Counted from the stretch's first letter, positions 1 to 7,607 are shown. The stretch: 64,000 nt of DNA from Flavobacteriales bacterium (GCA_905339165.1 CAJPFH010000050.1:1-64000); one strand, 5' to 3'. Notes: a model not told the origin generated them from the sequence alone. Numbers and translations are program-made.

Positions 1-10
1 GAAAAAAACA

Positions 11-146
11 ACCGCTAACACGGGTTTTGCGTCAGGCGGGGTGACGTGCAAACTTGGAGCTTTGTGCTTCTATTCAAGTTCAGTGCTGGTTGACAGTTTT
101 GTGCTCCGAAACCCACCCGAACGCAAAGCCCGAAAACGTTAGCGGT
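11..146 (+). repeat. attC-like palindromic repeat R1
   Basis: An imperfect palindrome of 136 bp. The outer 9-bp arms are perfect: ACCGCTAAC at 11-19 against GTTAGCGGT at 138-146. Inside them a second stem pairs CGGGTTTTGCGT with ACGCAAAGCCCG (one G-T type mismatch). The right arm carries an extra AAAAC, so the fold has a one-sided bulge. About 70 nt of variable centre holds the words TTTGTGCTTC and GTGCTCCGAA. Five more copies of almost the same length follow between genes up to 7470. The design resembles integron attC sites; calling it a recombination site is an inference. Confidence 0.75.
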
Positions 147-206
147 CATGCTATGACGACAGTGCGTAACCCGACCGACAGTGCATAAAACAAACATTTT
201 TGACAG

Positions 207-1541
207 ATGAACCATCACTTAAATATTTTTCGCTTCTTCAACGAAAGCACAGAAAAGGAGTTTATAGAAAACAACTTGAGCAGAGCATTTTCTCTTTGCT
301 TGACAAACAACAGTTTCTTTCTTAACGAGTATATTCAAGACATCGTAACGCCAGAGGACTATCAATATTTATTCAGTTCAATTAGCAGCGACACCAAGTA
401 TTTTATTGACCTTCAAATTGACACTGCAACTATTGAAAAGGAAAGCTACAAAACTGTTTATGCAGTCGCTATGACTTCAGACCGCAGCTTAAACATGGAC
501 GACTTTTTTACACAGCCCGAATATTCAGACAAGAAAAATATCACTGACATTCTCATAACAATCAAAGACATTGCGATTCTCATAGAAGTGAAGCGGACAG
601 GCGAAGATTGCAAAGCACAACTTTTCAATCAAGTTCTTCCTTTCATCAAAGAGAAGGATAAGTTTGAAGTGAAAGCCAAAAGATATTCGTGGCAAGAGGT
701 TGTCTTAATATTGGAGAAAGTTAAGCATGTTCAACAGTTGGTTTCTCAAAGCTCTGTTTTCATAAACGACTTTTTGGAACTTAGTGAAATAAAATATCCC
801 GAATGGTTTGAACCAAAATCATTCAATGTAATTCCGTTCACAGCACAAAGTAGAACACCGAACAACACACAACTAATGAAAAGGATGAGGCAAGCACTTG
901 CTGGTGTTTCCCAAATTGCTGGTGACGACTATCAACTATTGCCTTACAATGATAGGTTAGGAATTTCTGTTCCTTTCGGCTGGGCAAGTGAGGTTATTCC
1001 AGAGTTTGACAGCTATGATGATGCGATTAAAGATTATGTTGTGTTTTACATCTGGCCAGGCAATACAAAACAACAAGGGTATTATATCTTCAACAAGCCG
1101 CTTGACTGGACATCAAAGAGAACTCTTTCAGTTGACGGAACAGAATATGAGTTAGAAATTGTTTACAATGTAAAACTTTGCCACTTCAACAGATATGTGG
1201 CAGGCATCAATTTTTACAACAGTGACGTATCCAAACCCCTTCACACAGCAGACAACTTCTACAATCAATCGGGCAAATGGAACAGTGACAGTTGGAAGGA
1301 TTTTGAGCAGTTATTAGACGAACATTTCAAACCTGAATTTAATTGGCGGGACAAGTGCAAATGGGACGACAATTTCACGAACACAGACAGAAGTTATTTT
1401 ACAATGTCATTAGGTTTTGAGGTTTGTGTTTACATACCGTTTGCTAACTTCAAGTCCATTGACAAAACAGAAACAGACATCACGAAAGTTTCGGACTTGA
1501 TAAACAGAATTGTAATCGCATTTAAAGACCTTATCGCTTAA
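207..1541 (+). CDS. PD-(D/E)XK nuclease-like cassette protein
   Basis: A 444-aa soluble protein with no signal peptide. Residues 110-135 read like a PD-(D/E)XK nuclease core: Asp114 in NITDILIT, then Glu127 and Lys129 in LIEVKRT, twelve residues apart and followed by a predicted helix. The C-terminal ~250 residues are rich in Trp and Tyr and I do not recognise them. The gene sits alone between repeats R1 and R2, so it is a cassette cargo, and a role in restriction or phage defence is plausible but only inferred. The ATG at 207 is the first in frame after R1. Homology to a named family could not be checked. Confidence 0.6.
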   Translation: MNHHLNIFRFFNESTEKEFIENNLSRAFSLCLTNNSFFLNEYIQDIVTPEDYQYLFSSISSDTKYFIDLQIDTATIEKESYKTVYAVAMTSDRSLNMDDFFTQPEYSDKKNITDILITIKDIAILIEVKRTGEDCKAQLFNQVLPFIKEKDKFEVKAKRYSWQEVVLILEKVKHVQQLVSQSSVFINDFLELSEIKYPEWFEPKSFNVIPFTAQSRTPNNTQLMKRMRQALAGVSQIAGDDYQLLPYNDRLGISVPFGWASEVIPEFDSYDDAIKDYVVFYIWPGNTKQQGYYIFNKPLDWTSKRTLSVDGTEYELEIVYNVKLCHFNRYVAGINFYNSDVSKPLHTADNFYNQSGKWNSDSWKDFEQLLDEHFKPEFNWRDKCKWDDNFTNTDRSYFTMSLGFEVCVYIPFANFKSIDKTETDITKVSDLINRIVIAFKDLIA

Positions 1542-1578
1542 TATGGAACGACACATCTTCGGACAGACAGAAGCACGA

Positions 1579-1706
1579 ACCGCTAACAAGGGGTTTGCGA
1601 TAGCGGGGGTTCCGTGCTTCGCAGACACATTTGTGCAAGGTGGAAGTTCAGTTCTCCGAACAAAGTTTAGTGCTAAAACTCCCCGCCATCGCAAACCCCC
1701 GAAACG
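1579..1706 (+). repeat. attC-like repeat R2, right outer arm replaced
   Basis: The left arm ACCGCTAAC (1579-1587) is identical to that of R1. The inner stem is strong: GGGGTTTGCGATAGCGGGG pairs with the CCCCGCCATCGCAAACCCC segment at 1681-1699 with one mismatch. Where the right outer arm GTTAGCGGT should start, at 1706, the sequence keeps the G and then changes to ATAGAACGC. R2 is therefore joined to a different structured element exactly at the G where an integron-like crossover would fall. Confidence 0.65.
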
Positions 1707-1790
1707 ATAGAACGCAACCCTTACTCCGGAAAAGCAGACCCTCCCACCGGTCGGGTTCTCTTTTCCACCAACGCTTCGTTGCGTTCTATC
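1706..1790. repeat. Inverted repeat with 13-bp arms
   Basis: GATAGAACGCAAC (1706-1718) is the exact reverse complement of GTTGCGTTCTATC (1778-1790). Inside, GGAAAAG pairs with CTTTTCC, and ACCC with GGGT around CACCGGT. It follows R2 without a gap and runs directly into the next structured element. Its sequence does not match the R-type repeats, so it is a second element class. No protein-coding signal was seen: the frames open through it on both strands are low-complexity shadows of the palindromes. Confidence 0.6.
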
Positions 1791-1890
1791 GGTGGGGCTT
1801 GGATGTCCGTATATCCGCAACCCTGCGGGCTTCGTCTATCAATGGCTTGTCGCCATTGAAACGGACCGCCAAGCCCCACCGTTATGCGTC
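1791..1890. repeat. Branched, cloverleaf-like inverted repeat
   Basis: The outer 12-bp arms GGTGGGGCTTGG (1791-1802) and CCAAGCCCCACC (1869-1880) are perfectly complementary. Within them GTCCGT (1805-1810) pairs with ACGGAC (1861-1866), and two small hairpins follow: CCGCA/TGCGG (1815-1828) and CAATGGC/GCCATTG (1840-1858). The result is a multi-branched fold. It ends in GTTATGCGTC (1881-1890), the GTTA-type right end seen in R-repeats. Whether it acts as DNA (recombination site) or as RNA is unknown. Confidence 0.6.
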
Positions 1891-1911
1891 ATTTTATAAG
1901 ACACCGCAAAT

Positions 1912-2502
1912 ATGGAGAATAGGCCGAATTTAGACAGAAATATATCACTTGCCGACTTCAATGATTTCTATTGGTTGAAAGAGGAACTTGTAGTCTTTTG
2001 TAAACGAGTTGGTATTTCAACATCGGGTGGAAAAATCGAAATAACAGACAGAATTAGACATTATATTCTGACAGGTAAAACTGATAGAATTGAAGCAGCA
2101 AAGTCAAAAGGCAAATCAAAATTTGATTGGAGCAAAGAGAAATTAACTCTTAAAACTGAAATTACTGACAGCTATAAAAACGGAGAGAATGTTAGAAGAT
2201 TTTTTATACAGGAGATTGGTTCTCACTTTGCTTTTAATGTCATATTTATGAAATGGATAAAGGAAAATATTGGTAAGACACTTGGCGATGCAATCATTGA
2301 ATGGAACAGAATTAACGAATTAAAAAAGGACAAAGATTATGTCAGCGAAATTGACCCTCAATTTGAGTATAATCGATATATGCGAGCATTTTTGGTAGAC
2401 AATCCTGAACTATCAAGCAAAGACGCAATGAGACATTGGAAATTGAAACGTTCACAGAGAGGAACAAATGAATATGAACGGGCTGATTTAGAAATGAAAT
2501 AG
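1912..2502 (+). CDS. SAP domain / DUF6434-like protein
   Basis: A 196-aa protein. Residues ~12-50 look like a SAP DNA-binding helix-extension-helix (ADFNDFYWLKEELVVFCKRVG followed by GGKIEITDRIRHYI). Residues ~62-130 (FDWSKEKLTL, RRFFIQEIGSHFAF, WIKENIGKTLGDAI) match what I know as the DUF6434 region usually found with SAP. The C-terminal ~60 residues are charged, with an RHWKLKRSQRG-like tail. It lies 21 bp after the branched repeat and shares a segment with the next gene. Nucleic-acid binding is likely from the SAP fold; its role is unknown. Confidence 0.65.
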   Translation: MENRPNLDRNISLADFNDFYWLKEELVVFCKRVGISTSGGKIEITDRIRHYILTGKTDRIEAAKSKGKSKFDWSKEKLTLKTEITDSYKNGENVRRFFIQEIGSHFAFNVIFMKWIKENIGKTLGDAIIEWNRINELKKDKDYVSEIDPQFEYNRYMRAFLVDNPELSSKDAMRHWKLKRSQRGTNEYERADLEMK

Positions 2503-2506
2503 AAAA

Positions 2507-2528
2507 ACGAACGTACAACAGCATTTTG
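2507..2528 (+). repeat. Truncated left arm of an R-type repeat
   Basis: The 22 bp just after the SAP/DUF6434 stop codon match the left end of R3 (3379-3400) at 17 of 22 positions: both share ACGA, CG, AACAGC and TTTG in register. The rest of a 136-bp repeat is missing, and the next ATG follows 20 bp later. This looks like the remnant of a repeat that once separated the two genes. Confidence 0.45.
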
Positions 2529-2548
2529 AGAAAGGAGAGCACAAAAGA

Positions 2549-3376
2549 ATGAGAAAACTTAAGACAATAATTCTATTTTTAGTTTTTACTGTATTTACGG
2601 TGGAAACTTTTGCCTGTTCTATTTTTTATTACATAGACAGCAAAACGGGTAAAATCTATTTCGTAAATAATGAAGATTATTGGTATGATGTAAAACCTTA
2701 CATTCAAATAATTCCGGGTTCAAAAAATGAATTTGGAAGGATTTGGTATGGTTGGAATAATTTTGGACAGGGCGGAGTGAATGAAAAAGGTTTGGTCATA
2801 GACGGTGCGGTTACACCTGAACAGAAATTACCAAAAGGTTATAGCGACCCTAAGAAGGTCAATATAACAGACAAAATATTATCGGAATGCGAATCTGTAC
2901 AACAAGCAATTGATTTGTTGGAGACCAAGAAAATAGCCCTAAAGAATGCACATATCTTCATAGGGGACCGTAACGGAAGGGCTGTATTAGTAGAATGGGT
3001 AAAAGGAAATAAGAACATTGTTGAAATTAAAAACAATAGACTGGTGGCAACAAATTTTAATATTTCAGACACAAGCCAAAATGTAATGACTTGTTGGAGA
3101 TATTCAATAATTCAAAAGGGTTTAGACGAATTAGACGCAAGAGATTCGAAAGATACAATTTACTTAAAAGACGTAGGTAATGTAATTGGAAAGGCAGTTC
3201 AGATACCAAGTGCGGACTCATCAGGCAAAGTTGGTGGTACTCTTTACACTACATTTATAGACTTGACAGAAATGAAATTCATTTTAGTTTATAAACTTGA
3301 CAACTCAAAAATTCAGAAATTGGATATAATAACAGAACTGCATAAAGGAAATAAAAGGAAAATTAAACTTGAATAA
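2549..3376 (+). CDS. Exported Ntn-hydrolase (choloylglycine hydrolase / AAT-like)
   Basis: A 275-aa protein with an N-terminal hydrophobic signal peptide (residues ~3-18) ending TFA before Cys23. In linear amide C-N hydrolases (bile salt hydrolase, acyl-CoA:6-APA acyltransferase-like, peptidase C45/C59 families) the mature N-terminal Cys is the nucleophile, and Cys23 in this position followed by FVNNEDY (NxD-like) fits that. GQGGVNEKGLVIDG is also typical of the fold. The enzyme should cleave a linear amide outside the cytoplasm; the substrate is unknown. It lies between the truncated arm at 2507 and R3, so it probably forms a cassette segment with the SAP/DUF6434 gene. Confidence 0.65.
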   Translation: MRKLKTIILFLVFTVFTVETFACSIFYYIDSKTGKIYFVNNEDYWYDVKPYIQIIPGSKNEFGRIWYGWNNFGQGGVNEKGLVIDGAVTPEQKLPKGYSDPKKVNITDKILSECESVQQAIDLLETKKIALKNAHIFIGDRNGRAVLVEWVKGNKNIVEIKNNRLVATNFNISDTSQNVMTCWRYSIIQKGLDELDARDSKDTIYLKDVGNVIGKAVQIPSADSSGKVGGTLYTTFIDLTEMKFILVYKLDNSKIQKLDIITELHKGNKRKIKLE

Positions 3377-3382
3377 AAACGA

Positions 3383-3518
3383 CCGCATAACAGCCGTTTG
3401 CCGCAATGGGGGCTGAAGTGGTTAAATCAAGTGCAGTACTTCTATCAACATTTGTGCTTGGTTGACAGTGAAGTGATCCTAAATCCCCCACTGCGGCAAG
3501 CGGCAAACCGTTAGTGGC
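3383..3518 (+). repeat. attC-like palindromic repeat R3
   Basis: A 136-bp copy. The inner stem CCGTTTGCCGC pairs with GCGGCAAACC-type sequence near 3494-3509, and GGGGG pairs with CCCCC. The outer arms do not match each other well: CCGCATAAC (3383-3391) against GTTAGTGGC (3510-3518), 5 of 9 complementary. The left arm pairs far better with the right end of the branched repeat at 1881 (GTTATGCGT, 8 of 9). The centre contains CATTTGTGCTTGGTTGACAG, also present in R6. Confidence 0.75.
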
Positions 3519-3542
3519 AAGTGTAATGACAGAATTTATCCT

Positions 3543-4034
3543 ATGACTAAACAAAAACCATTTAGCAAACTAAAAAAAGTTATTGACAGTTTATTTGACG
3601 AAAAACTAAAAATGGAGTTTTGTTGTAATTCATATCCAATTCGTGGACAATGGGGACATCATAATTCTATTCCGAGATACTATGTTAAAATTGGCAAGGA
3701 AATTATTTGGGACTTTCCAAAGGACTTTGATATGAAAGAGTTGCCTTTTTACTATTGGGCAGAAAATAATTACATTAATGAACTTGTTCGTGAGTATATA
3801 GACACGCCAATTGAAAAACTATTAAATAAAAAATTCAAAAATGATAAGAACGGCTTTATTATGCAATATTTGTATTCTAATCATCAAGACATCTTTGAAA
3901 TTGAATATAAGTTAACAGAATTATTTAAAGCAGCCGACAGACGAATAGGGAAAGATAACCTTTTAAAATGGGCAAAAAAGGTTAATAATCCCAAAGTTGA
4001 TAGAATTTTAGCAATAAGATTTAATAACAAATAA
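3543..4034 (+). CDS. Small uncharacterised protein, possibly SF0329-like
   Basis: A 163-aa soluble protein starting 24 bp after R3. The N-terminal pattern SKLKKVIDSLF, followed by a Trp/His/Gly-rich stretch (RGQWGHHN) and then VKIGKEIIWDFP, recalls the SF0329 family, but I cannot confirm this. The C-terminal ~60 residues look helical (LTELFKAADRRIGKDNLLKWAKK). There is no signal peptide or membrane segment. Its position between R3 and R4 makes it a cassette cargo. Function unknown. Confidence 0.5.
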   Translation: MTKQKPFSKLKKVIDSLFDEKLKMEFCCNSYPIRGQWGHHNSIPRYYVKIGKEIIWDFPKDFDMKELPFYYWAENNYINELVREYIDTPIEKLLNKKFKNDKNGFIMQYLYSNHQDIFEIEYKLTELFKAADRRIGKDNLLKWAKKVNNPKVDRILAIRFNNK

Positions 4035-4089
4035 CGTAACATCAGATAAAAAAATAGTAGAAGTAGTTAAATTAGAAACTTGAAATTAA

Positions 4090-4350
4090 CACCACTTTAT
4101 CAATGAGACAGACCTTGACACCTTGCAAGACAAAGCGAATGTAATAGATTCATTTTTCGTATTTGTCCAAAACAAGCAGAAAGCGGAAGCACAGGAATTA
4201 ATCAAAAGTCCACGCATTTGCAGGCACATTTGCTTTTTTTCCAACGCTTGGACCAACTCAAAAAAAATCAAAAGAGCCTACAAGCCAACCCACCACGACA
4301 GACATTGTGAAAGGACAAACGACAACCGAAGAAGAACAACGAAGGCATAA
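4090..4350 (+). pseudogene. Decayed gene fragment before R4
   Basis: The 308 bp between the 163-aa gene and R4 hold no intact gene. The frame open from 4090 lacks an ATG but reads protein-like at first (HFINETDLDTLQDKAN, then VQNKQKAEAQELI), after which the quality collapses into low-complexity residues and the frame runs into R4. This looks like the C-terminal end of a larger lost gene, perhaps from an enzyme of the restriction/helicase type, but the parent cannot be identified. The tail (4223-4297) also holds the word pair GGCACATTTG and CAAGCCAAC seen again at 7602 and 25981. Confidence 0.35.
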
Positions 4351-4478
4351 CACGGGTTTGGCAAAAGTGGCGGTTCAGTGCTTCGTATGACAGTTTTTGC
4401 TAAATTTGAACTTTGGTGCTTCGTATGAAATTTAGTGGTAAAAACGCCACCTTCGCCAAGCCCGAAACCGTTATGCCT
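4343..4478 (+). repeat. attC-like palindromic repeat R4
   Basis: A 136-bp copy with perfect 9-bp outer arms AGGCATAAC (4343-4351) and GTTATGCCT (4470-4478). The inner stems are CGGGTTTGGC against GCCAAGCCCG and AGTGGCG against CGCCACC, with the same extra AAACC in the right arm as other copies. The centre carries a direct repeat of GTGCTTCGTATGA. Confidence 0.75.
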
Positions 4479-4546
4479 AATGCTCAAATAAAGTTGAACT
4501 CACCTAAAATATCTACAATAAAAATTGATAATATGAAAATTTAACA

Positions 4547-5920
4547 ATGTTTGTAAGAACTAAAAATTATTTTATTGGCCATCGCCTCATTGCAACAGAG
4601 GATGTGTTTGAAAAAGCAAAAATTAATTTGGTATTTAACTTTACCCTATTTATGACTTTGCTTGCTATACCGTTTGTAATTCAATTGTACATAAACGGAT
4701 TTTGGTATCATTTTTCAATTAATATTTTTGAAATCCTTTCTTTAATTTTCATTTACATTTTATTTAAGACAAATATTTCACTTAAATACATAGGAATTTC
4801 GTTTGTTATTATGGACTCCATTATGTCAGCCGGAAGCCTAGTCTTTCAAAATGGATATTTTGAAATACAAGCTGGGCTCTGGAGTATGCTACTGATTATT
4901 TATACATTTTTTGTTCTTGGAAAAAAATGGGGCTTATCTATCGTATTGTTTATTACTTTCCTTTATTTGGGTTGTGTCCCATTTGAAAATGGCACATCAA
5001 TGTTAAATTTTGGAATACCTGAAAATCAAATATTACCCACTGCATCCGCATTTATAGTATTTCCGTTTTTACTTAACATTTACATTATTACAGTTTTTAT
5101 AAACACCAATATTGCCGCTGAAAACTTGATGCGTAAACAAAAACAAAAATTGGAAACACAGAAAAATGAAATAGTCTCGTCAATTACCTACGCAAGGCGA
5201 ATACAACAAGCGAAGTTACCGAAGAAAGAAGATGTTTATTCATATTTCCCAAACAGCTTCATTCTTTTCAAACCAAAAGATATTGTTAGTGGAGATTTTT
5301 ATTTCTTTCAAAAGACTGAAGAATCTATTATTATCGCTTCTGCCGACTGTACAGGCCATGGAGTCCCTGGAGCACTTATAAGTATAATTGGCTCTGAAAA
5401 ATTAGAAGACGCTGTTTCACAAAAAAGAGACCTTTCTGATATTTTGAAAATGCTTAACAGGGGAATTAAAACGTCCCTCAAACAATCAGACAGCGATGAA
5501 TCCACGAGAGATGGTATGGACATTGCAATTTGCTCAATAGACAGAGAAAATCGAATTGTAAAATACGCTGGTGCAAACAGACCACTTTGGGTTATTCGCA
5601 ACGGACAGAACATAGTTGAAGAAACAAAAGCAACTAAAAAGGCAATTGGTGGCCTCACCGAGGACGGCCAGCACTTCGATACACACAAAATAACCTTAGA
5701 GCAAGGCGACACATTTTACATTTTCACGGATGGATACGCAGATCAGTTTAACGGACAAAATGGAAAAAAAATAATGACAAAAAAATTAAAAGAAATTTTG
5801 CTCGATATTCAACACAAACCAATGCGAGACCAAGAGAAATATTTGGACAATTTTCTTGAAACTTGGAAAGCAGGGGAAGAACAAATTGACGACATCCTAA
5901 TTATTGGAATTCGACTATGA
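4547..5920 (+). CDS. Membrane-anchored SpoIIE-family PP2C phosphatase
   Basis: A 457-aa protein. Residues ~28-195 hold about six hydrophobic helices. A charged linker (RKQKQKLETQKNEI) leads into a SpoIIE/PP2C domain from ~215 to the end, with metal-binding motifs VSGDFYFF (Asp250), ADCTGHGVPGALIS, DGMDIAIC and FTDGYADQ. Proteins of this build dephosphorylate anti-sigma antagonists or other Ser/Thr-phosphoproteins in response to membrane signals. It lies alone between R4 and R5, a large cargo for a cassette. No partner kinase or STAS protein is nearby. Its input and target are unknown. Confidence 0.85.
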   Translation: MFVRTKNYFIGHRLIATEDVFEKAKINLVFNFTLFMTLLAIPFVIQLYINGFWYHFSINIFEILSLIFIYILFKTNISLKYIGISFVIMDSIMSAGSLVFQNGYFEIQAGLWSMLLIIYTFFVLGKKWGLSIVLFITFLYLGCVPFENGTSMLNFGIPENQILPTASAFIVFPFLLNIYIITVFINTNIAAENLMRKQKQKLETQKNEIVSSITYARRIQQAKLPKKEDVYSYFPNSFILFKPKDIVSGDFYFFQKTEESIIIASADCTGHGVPGALISIIGSEKLEDAVSQKRDLSDILKMLNRGIKTSLKQSDSDESTRDGMDIAICSIDRENRIVKYAGANRPLWVIRNGQNIVEETKATKKAIGGLTEDGQHFDTHKITLEQGDTFYIFTDGYADQFNGQNGKKIMTKKLKEILLDIQHKPMRDQEKYLDNFLETWKAGEEQIDDILIIGIRL

Positions 5921-5942
5921 CAGCAACAAATGCAACAGCACA

Positions 5943-6077
5943 AGGCATAACAGCACATTTGCAATAGGCGGGGCTTCGTGCTCCGTAGACAGTTTAGCGG
6001 TAGTCGAAAGTTTTGTACTCCGCATCAACATTGGTGGTAAAAATCACGCCTTCGCAAAGCGGCAAACCGTTACAAGC
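5943..6077 (+). repeat. attC-like palindromic repeat R5
   Basis: A 135-bp copy. The left arm AGGCATAAC (5943-5951) and right end GTTACAAGC (6069-6077) pair at only 4 of 9 positions, but the left arm pairs perfectly with the right end of the previous repeat R4. The inner stem around TTTGC/GCAAA and GGCGGGG/CACGCC is weaker than in R1 and R4. The centre contains GTGCTCCGTAGAC and GTACTCCGCATCAAC. Confidence 0.7.
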
Positions 6078-6131
6078 AACCCTGCCGGACGACACAGCGG
6101 ACGATGAACTAAAGAGAAACAGAAAAAAATT

Positions 6132-7316
6132 TTGAAATATATCACACGGACAGTTTGGATTTTATCAGTTGTAAGTTTACTAACCGATACAGCAAGCGAA
6201 ATGCTGTATCCAATTATGCCCATTTACTTAAAGACAATTGGTTTTTCAATTTTGCTTATCGGAATACTTGAAGGCGTTGCAGAAGCAACGGCTGGACTTA
6301 GCAAGGGTTATTTCGGTAAACTCTCCGACACATCAGGGAGACGTGTTCCATTTGTCCAAATTGGTTATGCTTTCAGCACCATTTCAAAGCCGATAATGGC
6401 AATTTTTACTTTTCCGCTTTGGGTATTTTTTGCACGGACAATTGACCGTTTTGGCAAAGGGATTCGAACAGGTGCAAGGGACGCAATTCTTTCGGACGAA
6501 GCAACACCACAGACAAAAGGAAAAGTTTTTGGCTTCCATCGTTCAATGGACACATTAGGTGCTGTAATTGGACCGTCATTGGCATTGCTCTATTTATATT
6601 ACTATCCGCAAGACTACAAAACGCTTTTTTTTGTTGCATTCATTCCTGGACTTTTTGCGGTTCTTTCATCATTCTACCTGAAAGACAAAAAAGCAACCGA
6701 GCATAATCCAAAAGTAAAAACACTATTTTTTTCGTTTCTAAATTATTGGAAAGTAAGCCCAACAGAATACAGAAAATTAGTAATCGGACTTTTACTATTT
6801 ACGCTGTTTAACAGTTCTGACATTTTTTTATTGCTTCAAGCAAAGCAATCGGGGCTTGACGATACAATGGTTATCGGAGTTTACATTTTTTACAATCTTA
6901 TTTATGCTTTGTTTGCTTTCCCAATTGGCGTTCTTGCCGACAATTTTGGACTGAAAACAATTTTTATAATTGGACTTGTATTGTTTGCGATAGTCTATTT
7001 TGGTATGGCTTTAAACACAAACCTTTATATCTTCTTCGGACTGTTTTTTCTTTACGGTATTTATGCCTCAGCGACAGAAGGAATTTCAAAAGCGTGGATT
7101 TCAAACATCACTGACAAAAAGGACACGGCAACTGCAATCGGGACGTTTTCAGGACTGCAAAGCATTTGCACTATGTTGGCAAGTTCATTGACAGGACTTA
7201 TTTGGTTTCGGTTTGGTGCGACAACTGCATTTATAACAACAGCGACAGTAACTTTAATTGTAATAACTTACTTCTTGACAATTCCTAAACCGACAAATGA
7301 CATTATCAAATCATAA
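6132..7316 (+). CDS. MFS transporter (TTG start)
   Basis: A 394-aa integral membrane protein with about twelve hydrophobic helices and typical major facilitator features: TDTASEMLYPIMPIYL in helix 1, GRRVPF and RTIDRFGKGIRTGARD in the cytoplasmic loops between helices 2-3 and 4-5. This subgroup is often labelled simply MFS permease; the substrate is unknown. The start is taken as TTG at 6132 because the only nearby in-frame ATG upstream is followed at once by a stop, and the next Met would remove most of helix 1. It is the cargo between R5 and R6. Confidence 0.8.
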   Translation: MKYITRTVWILSVVSLLTDTASEMLYPIMPIYLKTIGFSILLIGILEGVAEATAGLSKGYFGKLSDTSGRRVPFVQIGYAFSTISKPIMAIFTFPLWVFFARTIDRFGKGIRTGARDAILSDEATPQTKGKVFGFHRSMDTLGAVIGPSLALLYLYYYPQDYKTLFFVAFIPGLFAVLSSFYLKDKKATEHNPKVKTLFFSFLNYWKVSPTEYRKLVIGLLLFTLFNSSDIFLLLQAKQSGLDDTMVIGVYIFYNLIYALFAFPIGVLADNFGLKTIFIIGLVLFAIVYFGMALNTNLYIFFGLFFLYGIYASATEGISKAWISNITDKKDTATAIGTFSGLQSICTMLASSLTGLIWFRFGATTAFITTATVTLIVITYFLTIPKPTNDIIKS

Positions 7317-7334
7317 AGACAAAAGAAGGGCAGT

Positions 7335-7470
7335 GTCTATAACAGCACCTTGCCGAAAGTGGGGCTGACTTGGTAAAATGAACATTGGAACTTTAAATAA
7401 ACATTTGTGCTTGGTTGACAGTTAAGTGCTCCGAAATCTCCACTTAGCCAAACTGCAAAACGTTATAACC
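7335..7470 (+). repeat. attC-like palindromic repeat R6
   Basis: A 136-bp copy with outer arms GTCTATAAC (7335-7343) and GTTATAACC (7462-7470), 7 of 9 complementary. Inner stems: ACCTTGCC against GCCAAACTG, and AAGTGGGG against CTCCACTT. The centre shares CATTTGTGCTTGGTTGACAG with R3. It is the last well-formed copy; the segment after it has no cassette-like single gene. Confidence 0.7.
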
Positions 7471-7607
7471 AATAGTTAAAAACGGAACACATATCAAAAC
7501 GGCAGACAGTAGCACATCAAAACTTCGGTGTATAAAATTATTTGTGTATCGGCTGACAACACACCGCAAATTTTAAAAAATAATTTTAGTCTGCCAGCAT
7601 TGGCACA

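Noticed and set aside
1410-1933. Open frames on both strands over 1410-1820 and 1631-1933
   Set aside because: They run through palindromic repeat sequence and have no protein-like composition; the repeats themselves explain the open frames.
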